Part shown: positions 44,776 to 55,383 of the stretch, one piece after another
Position numbering within the stretch: position 1 is the stretch's first letter
Layout of the letters: every line of letters starts with the position of its first letter
Source of the DNA: Streptomyces pactum
GTDB taxonomy: Bacteria; Actinomycetota; Actinomycetes; Streptomycetales; Streptomycetaceae
Reading direction: 5' to 3'
Assembly: GCF_002005225.1 (NCBI RefSeq)
Contig: NZ_CP019724.1
Location: forward strand, 1,426,001 to 1,490,000
Length of the DNA stretch: 64,000 nt
Notes under the pieces: generated by a model
What the model saw: only the letters and a program-made list of their open reading frames with translations
What the model was told of the DNA's origin: nothing
Databases searched by the model: none
Made by a program: the position numbers and the translations under genes

Positions 44776-45453
44776 TTACGATTCTCCGCGCGCGTGGTAC
44801 GAACGGCGCGTGTGTTCGGTGTGCTCGCGCATCAGCCGCGTCGCCGCCTGTTCGTCCCGGCCGGTGATGGCGGCGATCAGGCCGCGGTGCTCGATCCACG
44901 ACTGCCGGCCGCGCTGCCGGGCGATGGGCGTGTAGTACCAGCGGACCCGGCGGTCGACTTGAGCGGCGAGCTCGGCGAGGACGGCGTTGCCGGCCAGCTC
45001 CATGATCTTCGCGTGGAATCTGGCGTTGACGGCTACGGCGGCGTCCACGTCGTCGGCGGCGACGGCCCGTTCCCCCTCCTCGCACAGCTCCTCCAGGGCG
45101 GCCACGCCCGCGCTGTCCGCGTCGGCGGCGGCGAGCCGGGCCGCCTCGGCCTCCAGGAGCGTACGGACCGTCAGGAGCTGGTCGGCCTCCTCCTCCGTCG
45201 GCTCGTGGACGAACGCGCCCTGCGCGGGCCGCAGATCCACCCAGCCCTCGGTGTTGAGCCGCTGCAGGGCCTCGCGCACGGGCTGTCTCGACACGCCGAG
45301 GTGACCGGCCAGCTCGCTCTCGACGAGGTGCTGGCCGGGCTGGAGGGCCCGGGTGGTGATCAGTTCGAGCAGCGCCTCGTAGACCCGGTCACGCAACGGG
45401 CCGGGCCGTTCGAGCTTGGGCACCGCGCCCTGCGGCAGTCCTGCGGACAACAT
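44776..45453 (-). CDS. GntR-family regulator, FCD (FadR) subfamily
   Basis: A 225-residue regulator: winged HTH at the N-terminus (VESELAGHLGVSRQPVREAL) and an all-helical FCD ligand domain with the metal-binding Asp/His positions (NARFHAKIMELAGN, WIEHRGLIAAI). ATG 45453 follows GAGGGGGG; the longer upstream frame is repeat DNA. FCD regulators commonly sense organic acids. A site sharing TTTCGTCTACAG lies 148 bases upstream of its start, and closely similar words lie upstream of the oxalate operon and the OFA2/PanE pair. I therefore suggest it senses oxalate, formate or a related acid. Confidence 0.88.
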   Translation of the reverse strand: MLSAGLPQGAVPKLERPGPLRDRVYEALLELITTRALQPGQHLVESELAGHLGVSRQPVREALQRLNTEGWVDLRPAQGAFVHEPTEEEADQLLTVRTLLEAEAARLAAADADSAGVAALEELCEEGERAVAADDVDAAVAVNARFHAKIMELAGNAVLAELAAQVDRRVRWYYTPIARQRGRQSWIEHRGLIAAITGRDEQAATRLMREHTEHTRRSYHARGES

Positions 45454-45480
45454 CGGTCCCCCCTCGAAAGCGGCCCAACG

Positions 45481-45585
45481 AACGCGACACGACGCACACG
45501 ACACGACATACGCGACATGACACACGCGACATGACACAAGCGGTACGACGCACGCGGTACGGCCGAAGCGATACGACCGCTAGGC
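45481..45585. repeat. Degenerate CGCGACATGACACA tandem repeat
   Basis: Upstream of the GntR gene the words CGACACGACGCACACGACA, CGCGACATGACACA (twice in tandem) and CGGTACGACGCACGCGGTAC form an irregular 14-18-base repeat. It is AC-rich on the plus strand, unlike surrounding DNA. Confidence 0.65.
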
Positions 45586-45593
45586 CGAGTATC

Positions 45594-45617
45594 GATTGTC
45601 TTTCGTCTACAGTCTAC
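45594..45617. promoter_or_regulatory. Putative GntR/FCD operator upstream of its own gene
   Basis: A low-GC patch contains GATTGTC, then TTTCGTCTACAG (45601-45612) and a tandem GTCTAC. The 12-base word differs at one base from that at 48347-48358. Confidence 0.5.
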
Positions 45618-45700
45618 GGCGCGCACGGGTGGGAGGACCGGGAGTAGCCCACGTCACACCCGGCCGCACCGAGGCCGCCGCCGAACCGTCCGGGGACCGC

Positions 45701-46648
45701 TCAGGGACAGCGGACGACCTGTCCGGCGTAGGAGAGGTTCCCGCCGAAGCCGAAGAGCAGCACCGGGTCCCCGCTGGTGATCTCGTTCCGCTCCACCAGC
45801 TTGGCGAGCGCGAGCGGGATGCTCGCCGCCGAGGTGTTGCCGGACTCGACGACATCGCGGGCCACGACGGCGTTGACGGCGCCGATCTTCGCGGCGAGGG
45901 GTTCGATGATGCGCAGGTTCGCCTGGTGCAGGACGACCGCGGCGAGGTCGGCCGGTGCCAGCCCGGACCGCTCGCAGGCCTGGCGGGCGATGGCGGGCAG
46001 CCGGGTGGTCGCCCAGCGGTAGACGCTCTGCCCCTCCTGCGCGAAGCGGGGTGGCGTGCCCTCGATACGGACCGCGTTCTTCATCTCGGGCACCGACCCC
46101 CACAGCACGGGGCCGATCCCCGCCTCCTCACCGGGCGCGCAAGCCTCCACGACGGCGGCCCCCGCCCCGTCGCCGACGAGCACGCAGGTGGTGCGGTCGG
46201 TCCAGTCGGCCACCTCGGACATCTTGTCCGCGCCGATCACCAGTGCCCTGCTCGACGCCCCGGCCTGTACGGCGTGGTCCGCGGTGGCCAGGGCGTGGGT
46301 GAAGCCCGCGCACACGACGTTGACGTCCAGCGCGGCGGGGCCCGGGATGCCGAGGCGGGCCGCGACGCGGGCGGCGGTGTTCGGGGAGCGGTCGATCGCG
46401 GTGGAGGTGGCGACCACGACCATGTCCACGTCGGTGGGCGTCAGCCCGGCCGCCGCGAGCGCCTTCGCCGCGGCCTGGCCGGCCAGCTCGTCGACCGGCT
46501 CGTCGGGCCCGGCGATATGGCGGGAGTGAATGCCCACCCGGCTTCTGATCCACTCGTCGCTCGTGTCGACCATGCCCGCCAGGTCCTCGTTGGTGAGGAC
46601 CCGGGCGGGCTGGTAATGGCCGACGGCGCTGATGCGGGAGCCGCGCAT
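45701..46648 (-). CDS. FabH-like 3-oxoacyl-ACP synthase III
   Basis: A 315-residue ketosynthase III with a full catalytic triad: Cys113 in VNVVCAGFTHAL, His241 in VLHQANLRI and Asn271 in ESGNTSAAS. ATG 46648 is chosen over the ATG at 46684 because family sequence starts there (RISAVGHYQPARVLTNEDL). Such enzymes condense an acyl-CoA starter with malonyl-ACP. It stands alone without other fatty-acid or polyketide genes, so it is likely an accessory FabH with a special starter unit. It lies 137 bases beyond the transporter small-subunit gene in the same direction, so joint transcription is possible. Confidence 0.87.
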   Translation of the reverse strand: MRGSRISAVGHYQPARVLTNEDLAGMVDTSDEWIRSRVGIHSRHIAGPDEPVDELAGQAAAKALAAAGLTPTDVDMVVVATSTAIDRSPNTAARVAARLGIPGPAALDVNVVCAGFTHALATADHAVQAGASSRALVIGADKMSEVADWTDRTTCVLVGDGAGAAVVEACAPGEEAGIGPVLWGSVPEMKNAVRIEGTPPRFAQEGQSVYRWATTRLPAIARQACERSGLAPADLAAVVLHQANLRIIEPLAAKIGAVNAVVARDVVESGNTSAASIPLALAKLVERNEITSGDPVLLFGFGGNLSYAGQVVRCP

Positions 46649-46785
46649 GGGTGGAGTCCTCAATGCCTTGGGTACGGGATCCACCAGTGTGATCAGTGAC
46701 CGACGGGTACGACGGCAGGTGATACGACAGTAAACGGGCGCACGCCTTGTCGGCTTCGGTCAGCATCCCCGGCGCCCCTGGTGCG

Positions 46786-46929
46786 TCACCCGGTGAAGAG
46801 CTGGGTCGCCTTCCGGACGAGTTCGTACAGCCCATAGGCGAGCGGCGCGCCCACCCAGAGCCAGGTGAAGGCGATCAGCGGCCGCTGGCCGGGCAGGTCA
46901 GGCGGACTCTGGCTGCTGTCGTCGGACAT
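46786..46929 (-). CDS. MFS transporter small subunit (OFA-associated)
   Basis: A 47-residue protein with start ATG 46929 preceded by GGAGGCCACC on the minus strand, overlapping the OFA2 stop by 32 bases. The sequence begins MSDDSSQSPPDLPGQRPLIA and has one membrane helix (FTWLWVGAPLAYGLYELV). Small single-helix proteins of this kind are found directly after OFA transporters in actinobacteria and are thought to assist the transporter. The overlap makes it translationally coupled to OFA2. Confidence 0.75.
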   Translation of the reverse strand: MSDDSSQSPPDLPGQRPLIAFTWLWVGAPLAYGLYELVRKATQLFTG

Positions 46930-48238
46930 CGGTGGCCTCCTTCGGCGGCTGGGCGGCGGAGATGTGGTGGCGGGCGTGGACCGGACGGACGAGTTCGTTG
47001 GCGACGAGGCCGACGGCCAGCAGTCCGATCATGATGACGAAGGACGTCCCGTACAGGGCCGCGCCGTGCCGCCCGGCCTCCTCCTGCCGGTCGGCGATCC
47101 AGTTCACGATCAGCGGTCCGAGGACACCGGCCGTCGACCAGGCGGTGAGCAGCCGCCCGTGGATCGCGCCCACCTGGTAGGTGCCGAAGAGGTCCTTGAG
47201 GTAGGCCGGGATGGTGGCGAAGCCGCCGCCGTAGAAGGACAGGACGACCAGGGCGCACAGGACGAACAGCGGTTTGGAGGAGTCGCCGAACAGGGCGATC
47301 AGCGTGTACATCAGCGCGCCGACGCCGAGGTAGACGCGGTAGATGTTCTTGCGTCCGATCAGGTCGGAGGTCGAGGACCAGCCGATCCGGCCCGCCATGT
47401 TGGCCGCCGAGAGCAGGGCGACGAACCCCGCGGCGGCGGTCGCCGACACCGGCGTGGAGGTGTCGGCGAAGAAGTCCGTGATCATCGGCGCGGCCTTCTC
47501 CAGGATGCCGATGCCGGCCGTGACGTTCATGCAGAGCACGACCCAGAGCAGCCAGAACTGGGGCGTGCGCATGGCACCGCGCGCCGAGACCTGGACGCCG
47601 TCGAGCACCACCGGCCCTCCGTCCGCCCGCTCCTTCGGCCGCGGCACCCGTACCAGCAGCACACCCAGCAGCATGAAGACGGCGTACGTCAGTCCGTGCA
47701 CGAGGAAGGCCAGGGCGATCCCGGAGCTGTCGGAGCCGAAGGACTTCAGCATCTGCGCCGACCAGGGCGAGGCGATGAGCGCGCCGCCGCCGAAGCCCAT
47801 GATGGCGATGCCGGTGGCCATGCCGGGCCGGTCCGGGAACCACTTGATCAGCGTGGAGACGGGTGAGATGTAGCCGATGCCGAGGCCGATCCCGCCGACG
47901 AAGCCGTAACCGAGGACGATCAGCCAGTACTGCTCCACGGCCGCGCCGAGCGCGGAGAGCAGGAAGCCGGACGAGAAGCAGACCAGGGCGACGGTCATCG
48001 CCCAGCGCGGTCCGTGGCGCTCCACGAGCGTGCCGCCGAACGCGGCCGACAGTCCGAGCATGACGATGCCGAGCTGGAAGGGGAGCGCGCTCTGCGTGCC
48101 GCTGAGGCCGAGCGCGGACTCGAGGGGCGGTTTGAACACGGACCAGGCGTACGCCTGGCCGATGGAGAGGTGGACCGAGAGGGCGGCGGGGGGAACGAGC
48201 CAGCGGCTCCAGCCCGGGGGTGCGACGGGGGGACTCAT
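46898..48238 (-). CDS. OFA-family MFS transporter 2 (oxalate/formate type)
   Basis: A 446-residue 12-helix transporter. Helix 1 region SIGQAYAWSVFKPPLE and the block GYISPVSTLIKWFPDRPGMATG are OFA hallmarks. ATG 48238 is the first Met of the family match; the frame upstream runs into the operator. It diverges from the PanE-like and formate dehydrogenase genes, consistent with formate or oxalate uptake for them. It differs clearly from the OFA at 22100 (no close identity by eye), so the two probably have different substrates or affinities. Confidence 0.85.
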   Translation of the reverse strand: MSPPVAPPGWSRWLVPPAALSVHLSIGQAYAWSVFKPPLESALGLSGTQSALPFQLGIVMLGLSAAFGGTLVERHGPRWAMTVALVCFSSGFLLSALGAAVEQYWLIVLGYGFVGGIGLGIGYISPVSTLIKWFPDRPGMATGIAIMGFGGGALIASPWSAQMLKSFGSDSSGIALAFLVHGLTYAVFMLLGVLLVRVPRPKERADGGPVVLDGVQVSARGAMRTPQFWLLWVVLCMNVTAGIGILEKAAPMITDFFADTSTPVSATAAAGFVALLSAANMAGRIGWSSTSDLIGRKNIYRVYLGVGALMYTLIALFGDSSKPLFVLCALVVLSFYGGGFATIPAYLKDLFGTYQVGAIHGRLLTAWSTAGVLGPLIVNWIADRQEEAGRHGAALYGTSFVIMIGLLAVGLVANELVRPVHARHHISAAQPPKEATDVRRQQPESA

Positions 48239-48330
48239 GAGTCCCCAACCGTAGGGAGGGGGACAGCGGTTGAGAAGACAGTTGAGCAGACAACCACTGT
48301 CCTTGCACAAAGCCTTGCTGAGCCAACCTC

Positions 48331-48358
48331 CATACTGTAGACAATATTTCGTCGACAG
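48331..48358. promoter_or_regulatory. Operator between OFA2 and the PanE-FDH operon
   Basis: CTGTAGAC (48335-48342) and GTCGACAG (48351-48358) form 8-base arms with one mismatch and an 8-base spacer. The right side TTTCGTCGACAG matches the word upstream of the GntR gene (11 of 12) and resembles the oxalate operator (10 of 12). Confidence 0.6.
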
Positions 48359-48440
48359 AAGCGAACGGCCGACGGAGCGTCGGAGCCGGGTTCGGTCGGC
48401 GGTTCCGCGGTATCCCTCGACCGAACGGAGCTCCCCCGCC

Positions 48441-49412
48441 ATGAAAGTCGCAGTCCTCGGCGCCGGGGCGATCGGCGCCTACGTCGGCGCCGCGCTCCAC
48501 CGTGCGGGCGCCGACGTGCATCTCATCGCCCGTGGACCGCACCTGGCGGCCATGAGGCGGGACGGAGTACGGGTGCACAGCCCGCGCGGCGACTTCACCG
48601 CGCACACCCACGCCACCGACGACCCGGCCGAAGTCGGCCCGGTCGACTACGTGTTCCTGGGCCTGAAGGCCAACTCGTACGCGGCGTGCGGGCCGCTGAT
48701 CGAGCCGCTGCTGCACGACACCACGGCGGTCGTGGCCGCCCAGAACGGCATCCCCTGGTGGTACTTCCACCGGCACGGCGGGCCGTACGACGGACGCCGC
48801 CTTCAGAGCGTGGACCCGTCCGGCGCGGTCAGTGCGGTGCTCGCGCCCGAACGGGCCGTCGGCTGCGTCGTCTACGCGGCCACCGAACTGGCGGGGCCGG
48901 GCGTCGTGCGGCACCTGGAAGGCACCCGCTTCTCGATCGGTGAGCCCGACCGGTCCGTCTCCGCGCGCTGCGCGGCGTTCAGCGAGGCGATGCGTACGGG
49001 CGGTCTGAAGTGCCCGGTCGAACCGGACCTGCGCAACGACATCTGGCTGAAACTGCTCGGCAACATCTCCTTCAACCCGATCAGCGCCCTGGCCCGGGCC
49101 ACCATGCGGCAGATGTGCGCGCACGGCGGCACCCGCCAGGTGATCGGCACCATGATGGCCGAGACCCTGTCGGTCGCCGAGGCCCTCGGCTGCGAGGTCG
49201 GCGTCTCCATCGAACGCCGCCTCGCCGGCGCCGAGAAGGTCGGCGACCACCGCACCTCCACGCTCCAGGACCTGGAGCGCGGCAAGCCGCTCGAACTCGA
49301 CGTGCTCCTCGCGGCCGTCGTCGAACTGGCGGAGATCACCGGCGTGGAGGTGCCCACCCTGCGCACCGTGCACGCCATCTCGGACCTGCTCGCACTGAGG
49401 AGCGCCGCATGA
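48441..49412 (+). CDS. PanE-like 2-dehydropantoate 2-reductase family protein
   Basis: A 323-residue NADP-dependent reductase. The Rossmann loop is VAVLGAGAIGAYVGAAL, followed by VDYVFLGLKANSY and AAQNGIPWW; the catalytic Lys and Asn lie in WLKLLGNISFNPISAL. The stop overlaps the formate dehydrogenase gene start as ATGA, so it is the first gene of the FDH operon. A role in pantothenate synthesis is unlikely in this place. In Methylobacterium a PanE homologue near oxalate genes was linked to reduction of oxalyl-CoA to glyoxylate; a similar redox role is a reasonable guess here. Confidence 0.8.
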   Translation: MKVAVLGAGAIGAYVGAALHRAGADVHLIARGPHLAAMRRDGVRVHSPRGDFTAHTHATDDPAEVGPVDYVFLGLKANSYAACGPLIEPLLHDTTAVVAAQNGIPWWYFHRHGGPYDGRRLQSVDPSGAVSAVLAPERAVGCVVYAATELAGPGVVRHLEGTRFSIGEPDRSVSARCAAFSEAMRTGGLKCPVEPDLRNDIWLKLLGNISFNPISALARATMRQMCAHGGTRQVIGTMMAETLSVAEALGCEVGVSIERRLAGAEKVGDHRTSTLQDLERGKPLELDVLLAAVVELAEITGVEVPTLRTVHAISDLLALRSAA

Positions 49413-51311
49413 GGAAACGGCAACCGAAGACCTACAACCGCCTCACCCACCCGCTGGTGCGCGACTCCCGCGACGCGCCGTTGCGCCGGGCGACCTGGGA
49501 CGAGGCCCTGGACCGGACCGCACGGGGCTTGGCGGCGGCGCGCGGCGCGTTCGGGATGTTCTCCTGCGCCCGCGCGACCAACGAGATGAACTACGTGGCG
49601 CAGAAGTTCGCCCGGGTCGTCATGGGCACCCACAACGTCGACTCCTGCAACCGCACCTGCCACGCGCCGAGCGTCGCGGGCCTGTCGGCCGCCTTCGGCT
49701 CGGGCGGCGGGACCTCCTCGTACGAGGAGATCGAGCACACCGACGTGATCGTGATGTGGGGCTCCAACGCCCGCTTCGCGCACCCGATCTTCTTCCAGCA
49801 CGTGCTGAGGGGCATCCGGGGCGGCGCCCGCATGTACGCGGTCGATCCGCGCCGCACCCCCACCGCCGAGTGGGCGGAGAGCTGGCTCGGCCCCAACGTC
49901 GGCACGGACATCCCGATGGCGCACGCGATCGGCCGCGAGATCATCCACGCCGGACTCGTCAACGAGGCGTTCGTCGGGCGCGCGACCACCGGTTACGACG
50001 AGTACCGGGCCCTGGTCGAACCGTGGACGCTCTCCCTCGCGGAGAAGGTGACGGGCGTACCGGCCGCCGCGATCCGCGACCTCGCGCACGCCTACGCCCG
50101 CGCCGAGCGGGCCCAGTTGTGCTGGACCCTCGGCATCACCGAGCACCACAACGGCACCGACAACGTCCGCGCTCTGATCAACCTCTCCCTGCTCACCGGC
50201 CACGTCGGCCGCTACGGCTCCGGGCTCCAGCCCCTGCGCGGCCAGAACAACGTGCAGGGCGGCGGTGACATGGGGGCGATCCCGGGCCGGCTGCCCGGCT
50301 TCCAGGACGTGCTCGACCCCGAGGTCCGGCTGAAGTTCGAGACGGCCTGGGACACGGTCGTCCAGCCGCACCACGGCCTCACCCTGACGGAGATGTTCGA
50401 GGCCATGGACGACGGCACCCTGCGCGCCGTCTACTGCATCGGCGAGAACCCCGCGCAGTCGGAGGCGGACGGCGAGCAGGCCGTACGACGGCTGCGGGCG
50501 CTGGACTTCCTCGTCGTGCAGGACATCTTCCTGACGAAGACCGCCGAACTGGCCGACGTGGTCCTCCCGGCGACCGCCGGCTGGGCCGAGACCGACGGCA
50601 CCACCACCAACAGCGAGCGGCGCGTCCAGCGCGTCCGCAAGGCGGTGACCCCGCCGGGGGAGGCCCGGGAGGACGTCGACATCCTCTGCGACCTGGCGGC
50701 CCGCCTCGGCCACGACTGGAAGTACGCCGACGCCGAGGCCGTCTGGAACGAACTGCGCTCCCTCTCACCGGACCACCACGGGATGACCTACGCCCGCCTG
50801 GAGGAGCACCAGGGCATCCAGTGGCCGTGCCCGAGCACCGAGGAGCTGGAACCCACCTACCTGCACGGCCGTCTGTGGGAGCCGGACCCGGCCCGACGCG
50901 GTCCGCGCGCGCCCTTCGGCATCGTCCGGCACGACCCGCCCGTGGACCTCACCGACGAGGAGTACCCGATCAGGCTGACCACGGGACGGCGGCTCGACTC
51001 CTACAACACGGGTGTGCAGAGCGGGAGTTACGCGTCCCCACTGCGACGCGGCGAGTCCGTCGAGCTGTGCCCGGAGGACGCCGAACGCTACGGAGTGGCA
51101 GTCGGTGAGGAGGTGCGGGTGACCTCGCGGCGCGGGTCGCTGGTCGCGCCCGTGTGGGTCGACACCGCGCTCCGCCCCGGGCTCGCCTTCATGAGCTTCC
51201 ACTTCCCCGACGAGGTGGACACCAACCGACTGACCATCGAGGCCAACTGCCCGATCGCCGGGACGGCGGAGTTCAAGGCCTCGGCGATCCGGATCGAGAA
51301 GGTGAGCACCG

Positions 51312-51331
<20 letters not shown>
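49409..51331 (+). CDS. Formate dehydrogenase catalytic (Mo-bisMGD) subunit, C-terminal half of split FdhA
   Basis: A 640-residue molybdopterin oxidoreductase that starts directly at the catalytic domain: RLTHPLVRDSRDAPLRRATWDEAL. The Mo ligand region VDSCNRTCHAPSVAGL aligns with formate dehydrogenases; Cys84 takes the place of the active-site Cys/Sec and is followed by the conserved His85. The C-terminal cap domain has RLTTGRRLDSYNTG and FHFPDEVDTNRLT. The usual N-terminal [4Fe-4S] domain is missing, but it is encoded at 53240-54100. The two products together equal one FdsA/FdhA chain. It oxidises formate to CO2, passing electrons to the Fe-S protein. Coupled by ATGA to PanE and overlapping the next gene by 20 bases. 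Confidence 0.87.
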
Positions 51332-53239
<1,908 letters not shown>

Positions 53240-53243
<4 letters not shown>

Positions 53244-54100
53244 CCGCGATACCGCTCGGAGTGCCGCGCCGGCTGGTGGAGTTCACCCTCGACGGGCAGG
53301 ATGCCCGGGTCCCCGAGGGGTCGACGATCCTCGAGGCCTGCCGGGCCGCCGGGAAGGACGTCCCGACGCTGTGCGAGGGCGACACGCTCACCCCCAAGAA
53401 CGCCTGCCGGGTCTGCGTGGTCGAAGTAGAGGGCGCCCGGACCCTCGCCCCCGCCTGCTCGCGCCGGGCGGAGCCGGGCATGGTGGTGCGCACGGACACC
53501 GAGCGCGCCCGGCACAGCCGCAAGGTCGTCCTCGAACTGCTCGCGTCCTCGGTCGACCTCTCGACGACCCCGTCGGTCGCGCGGTGGATCAAGGAGTACG
53601 AGGCGAAACCGGACCGCTTCGGCCCGGACGCGGCCCGCGTCGACGAGGAGCCGAGGGTCGACAACGACCTGTACGTACGCGATTACGGCAAGTGCATCCT
53701 CTGCTACAAGTGCGTGGACGCCTGCGGCGACCAGTGGCAGAACACGTTCGCGATATCGGTCTCCGGCCGCGGCTTCGACGCCCGGATCTCGGTCGAACAG
53801 GACGCCCCGCTGACCGACTCGGCGTGCGTCTACTGCGGCAACTGCATCGAGGTCTGCCCCACCGGGGCCCTGTCGTTCAAGTCGGAGTTCGACATGCGCG
53901 CGGCGGGCACCTGGGACGAGGCGCGGCAGAGCGAGACGACCACGGTGTGCGCGTACTGCGGAGTGGGCTGCAACCTCACCCTCCACGTGCAGGACAATGA
54001 GATCGTGAAGGTCACCTCGCCGCACGACAACCCGGTGACCCACGGCAACCTCTGCATCAAGGGCCGCTTCGGCTACCAGCACGTACAGAACCGGGACTGA
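53240..54100 (+). CDS. Formate dehydrogenase Fe-S subunit, N-terminal half of split FdhA
   Basis: A 286-residue iron-sulfur protein; ATG 53240 overlaps the preceding stop as ATGA. Order of clusters: a plant-type [2Fe-2S] domain at residues about 10-80 (LCEGDTLTPKNACRVCVVEV), two [4Fe-4S] clusters (CILCYKCVDAC and CVYCGNCIEVCPTG) and finally the Mo-protein [4Fe-4S] domain with Cys237, Cys240, Cys244 and Cys272 (CAYCGVGCNL, NLCIKGRFGY). It stops at GRFGYQHVQNRD, just where the catalytic domain would continue in FdsA; that part is the separate gene at 49409. It must form a tight complex with it so that the last cluster sits near the Mo centre. Confidence 0.87.
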
Positions 54101-54121
54101 CCGGCACAAGGGGCACGGACC

Positions 54122-55006
54122 ATGGGACGAGTCACGGAACGACGCAAGGTGATCCGCGTACGGGACGGCGCGGTCTCCACCCGCCCGGACACGCTCGTGG
54201 CCGAGGAACCGCTGGAGATCCGGCTGAACGGCAAGCCCCTCGCGATCACGATGCGCACTCCGGGCGACGACTTCGCGCTGGCGGCCGGGTTCCTGGTCAG
54301 CGAAGGAGTCCTCGCCGAGCAGGGCGACCTGCAGAACATCGTCTACTGCGCGGGCGCCACGGATGGGGGCACCTCCCGCGCGAGCGCAGCCGAGCGTGGG
54401 GGAGGCTCCAACACCTACAACGTCGTCGACGTGCGGACGGCCCCCGACGTGCCGGTCCCCGACATCACGCTGGAGCGGAACGTCTACACGACCTCCTCCT
54501 GCGGGCTGTGCGGCAAGGCGAGCCTGGACGCGGTGCGCACGACGGCCCGCTGGCCCATCGCCGACACTCCCCCGGTCCGGGTCACCCCCGAACTGCTGGC
54601 CGACCTGCCCGACCGGCTGCGCGCCGCCCAGCGGGTCTTCGACCGGACCGGCGGCCTGCACGCGGCGGCCCTGTTCACCGAGGACGGTGAACTCGTGGAC
54701 GTGCGTGAGGACGTGGGTCGGCACAACGCGGTCGACAAGCTGGTCGGCCGCGCCCTGCAGAACGGGGACCTGCCGCTGTCCCGGTCGGTTCTGCTGGTGT
54801 CGGGACGGGCCTCCTTCGAGCTGGCGCAGAAGGCGGTGATGGCGGGCATCCCGGTGCTGGCCGCCGTGTCGGCCCCGTCCTCGCTCGCGGTGGACCTGGC
54901 CGCCGAGACCGGGCTGACGCTGGTGGGCTTCCTGCGCGGCAGCTCCATGAACGTGTACGCGGGTGAGGGCCGCGTCGCCCTGCGGGCCGCGGCCGCCCAG
55001 GGCTGA
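54122..55006 (+). CDS. fdhD: Formate dehydrogenase accessory sulfurtransferase FdhD
   Basis: A 294-residue FdhD. It transfers sulfur from a cysteine desulfurase to the molybdenum cofactor so that formate dehydrogenase becomes active. The key motif CGLCGK is at Cys127-Cys130 (TTSSCGLCGKASLD), and the C-terminal VREDVGRHNAVDKLVG and GIPVLAAVSAPSSLAVDLA blocks are normal. An extra stretch GGTSRASAAERGGG (residues about 81-96) is not part of the family and comes from an in-frame palindromic DNA repeat. Last gene of the FDH operon, 21 bases after the Fe-S subunit gene. Confidence 0.92.
   Translation: MGRVTERRKVIRVRDGAVSTRPDTLVAEEPLEIRLNGKPLAITMRTPGDDFALAAGFLVSEGVLAEQGDLQNIVYCAGATDGGTSRASAAERGGGSNTYNVVDVRTAPDVPVPDITLERNVYTTSSCGLCGKASLDAVRTTARWPIADTPPVRVTPELLADLPDRLRAAQRVFDRTGGLHAAALFTEDGELVDVREDVGRHNAVDKLVGRALQNGDLPLSRSVLLVSGRASFELAQKAVMAGIPVLAAVSAPSSLAVDLAAETGLTLVGFLRGSSMNVYAGEGRVALRAAAAQG
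54362..54406. repeat. Palindromic repeat inserted in fdhD
   Basis: GGGGGCACCTCCCGCGCGAG is followed by CGAGCGTGGGGGAGGC; CCTCCC (54372-54377) pairs with GGGAGG (54400-54405). From memory this is a very common short Streptomyces repeat, normally between genes. Here it adds about 15 codons in frame. Confidence 0.65.
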
Positions 55007-55053
55007 CCCGGTTCCCGCGGCACGGCGGCGGGGCCCCGACCGGCGGGGAGCGC

Positions 55054-55070
55054 CCCCTGCGCCGCAGGGG
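55054..55070 (+). terminator. Short hairpin after fdhD
   Basis: CCCCTGC and GCAGGGG form a 7-bp stem with a GCC loop about 50 bases after the fdhD stop; a weak candidate terminator. Confidence 0.4.
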
Positions 55071-55109
55071 CCCCGCCTCGGTCCCCCTTTCCCCGGCGCC
55101 GCCCTGGGC

Positions 55110-55161
55110 GCCGTCGGGCGACACGCGCGCCGCCGTCCGGGCCGCCGTCGGGCGACACGCG
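55110..55161. repeat. 18-bp direct repeat, 34-bp spacing
   Basis: GCCGTCGGGCGACACGCG occurs perfectly at 55110-55127 and 55144-55161. The 377-base gap 55007-55383 otherwise holds only the hairpin above and an orphan signal-peptide-like reading frame from 55257. Confidence 0.85.
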
Positions 55162-55383
55162 GGAGCAAACGGGGCGTATCAGGCATGGCGCGTCCTGCAT
55201 GTAGTGATGTCCTGAAGACCGGCTCCCGTCCAGCCGCCCGAAGGGCGGACCGTTCCATGCCGTCACCTCCCCGCAGGCGTCCGCGCTCCCCCCTGCTCGC
55301 CCTCGACTCCCTGTTCGCCCTGGCCGCCTCCTCGCTCCCCGCCCACGCCCACGCCGGCGGGCGGCTGAGCCAGCCCGGCGGGC

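Noticed and set aside
45701..46648. FabH as the start of a polyketide or fatty-acid gene cluster
   Set aside because: No ACP, FabF, FabG or modular synthase gene is found nearby, so only a lone ketosynthase III can be supported.
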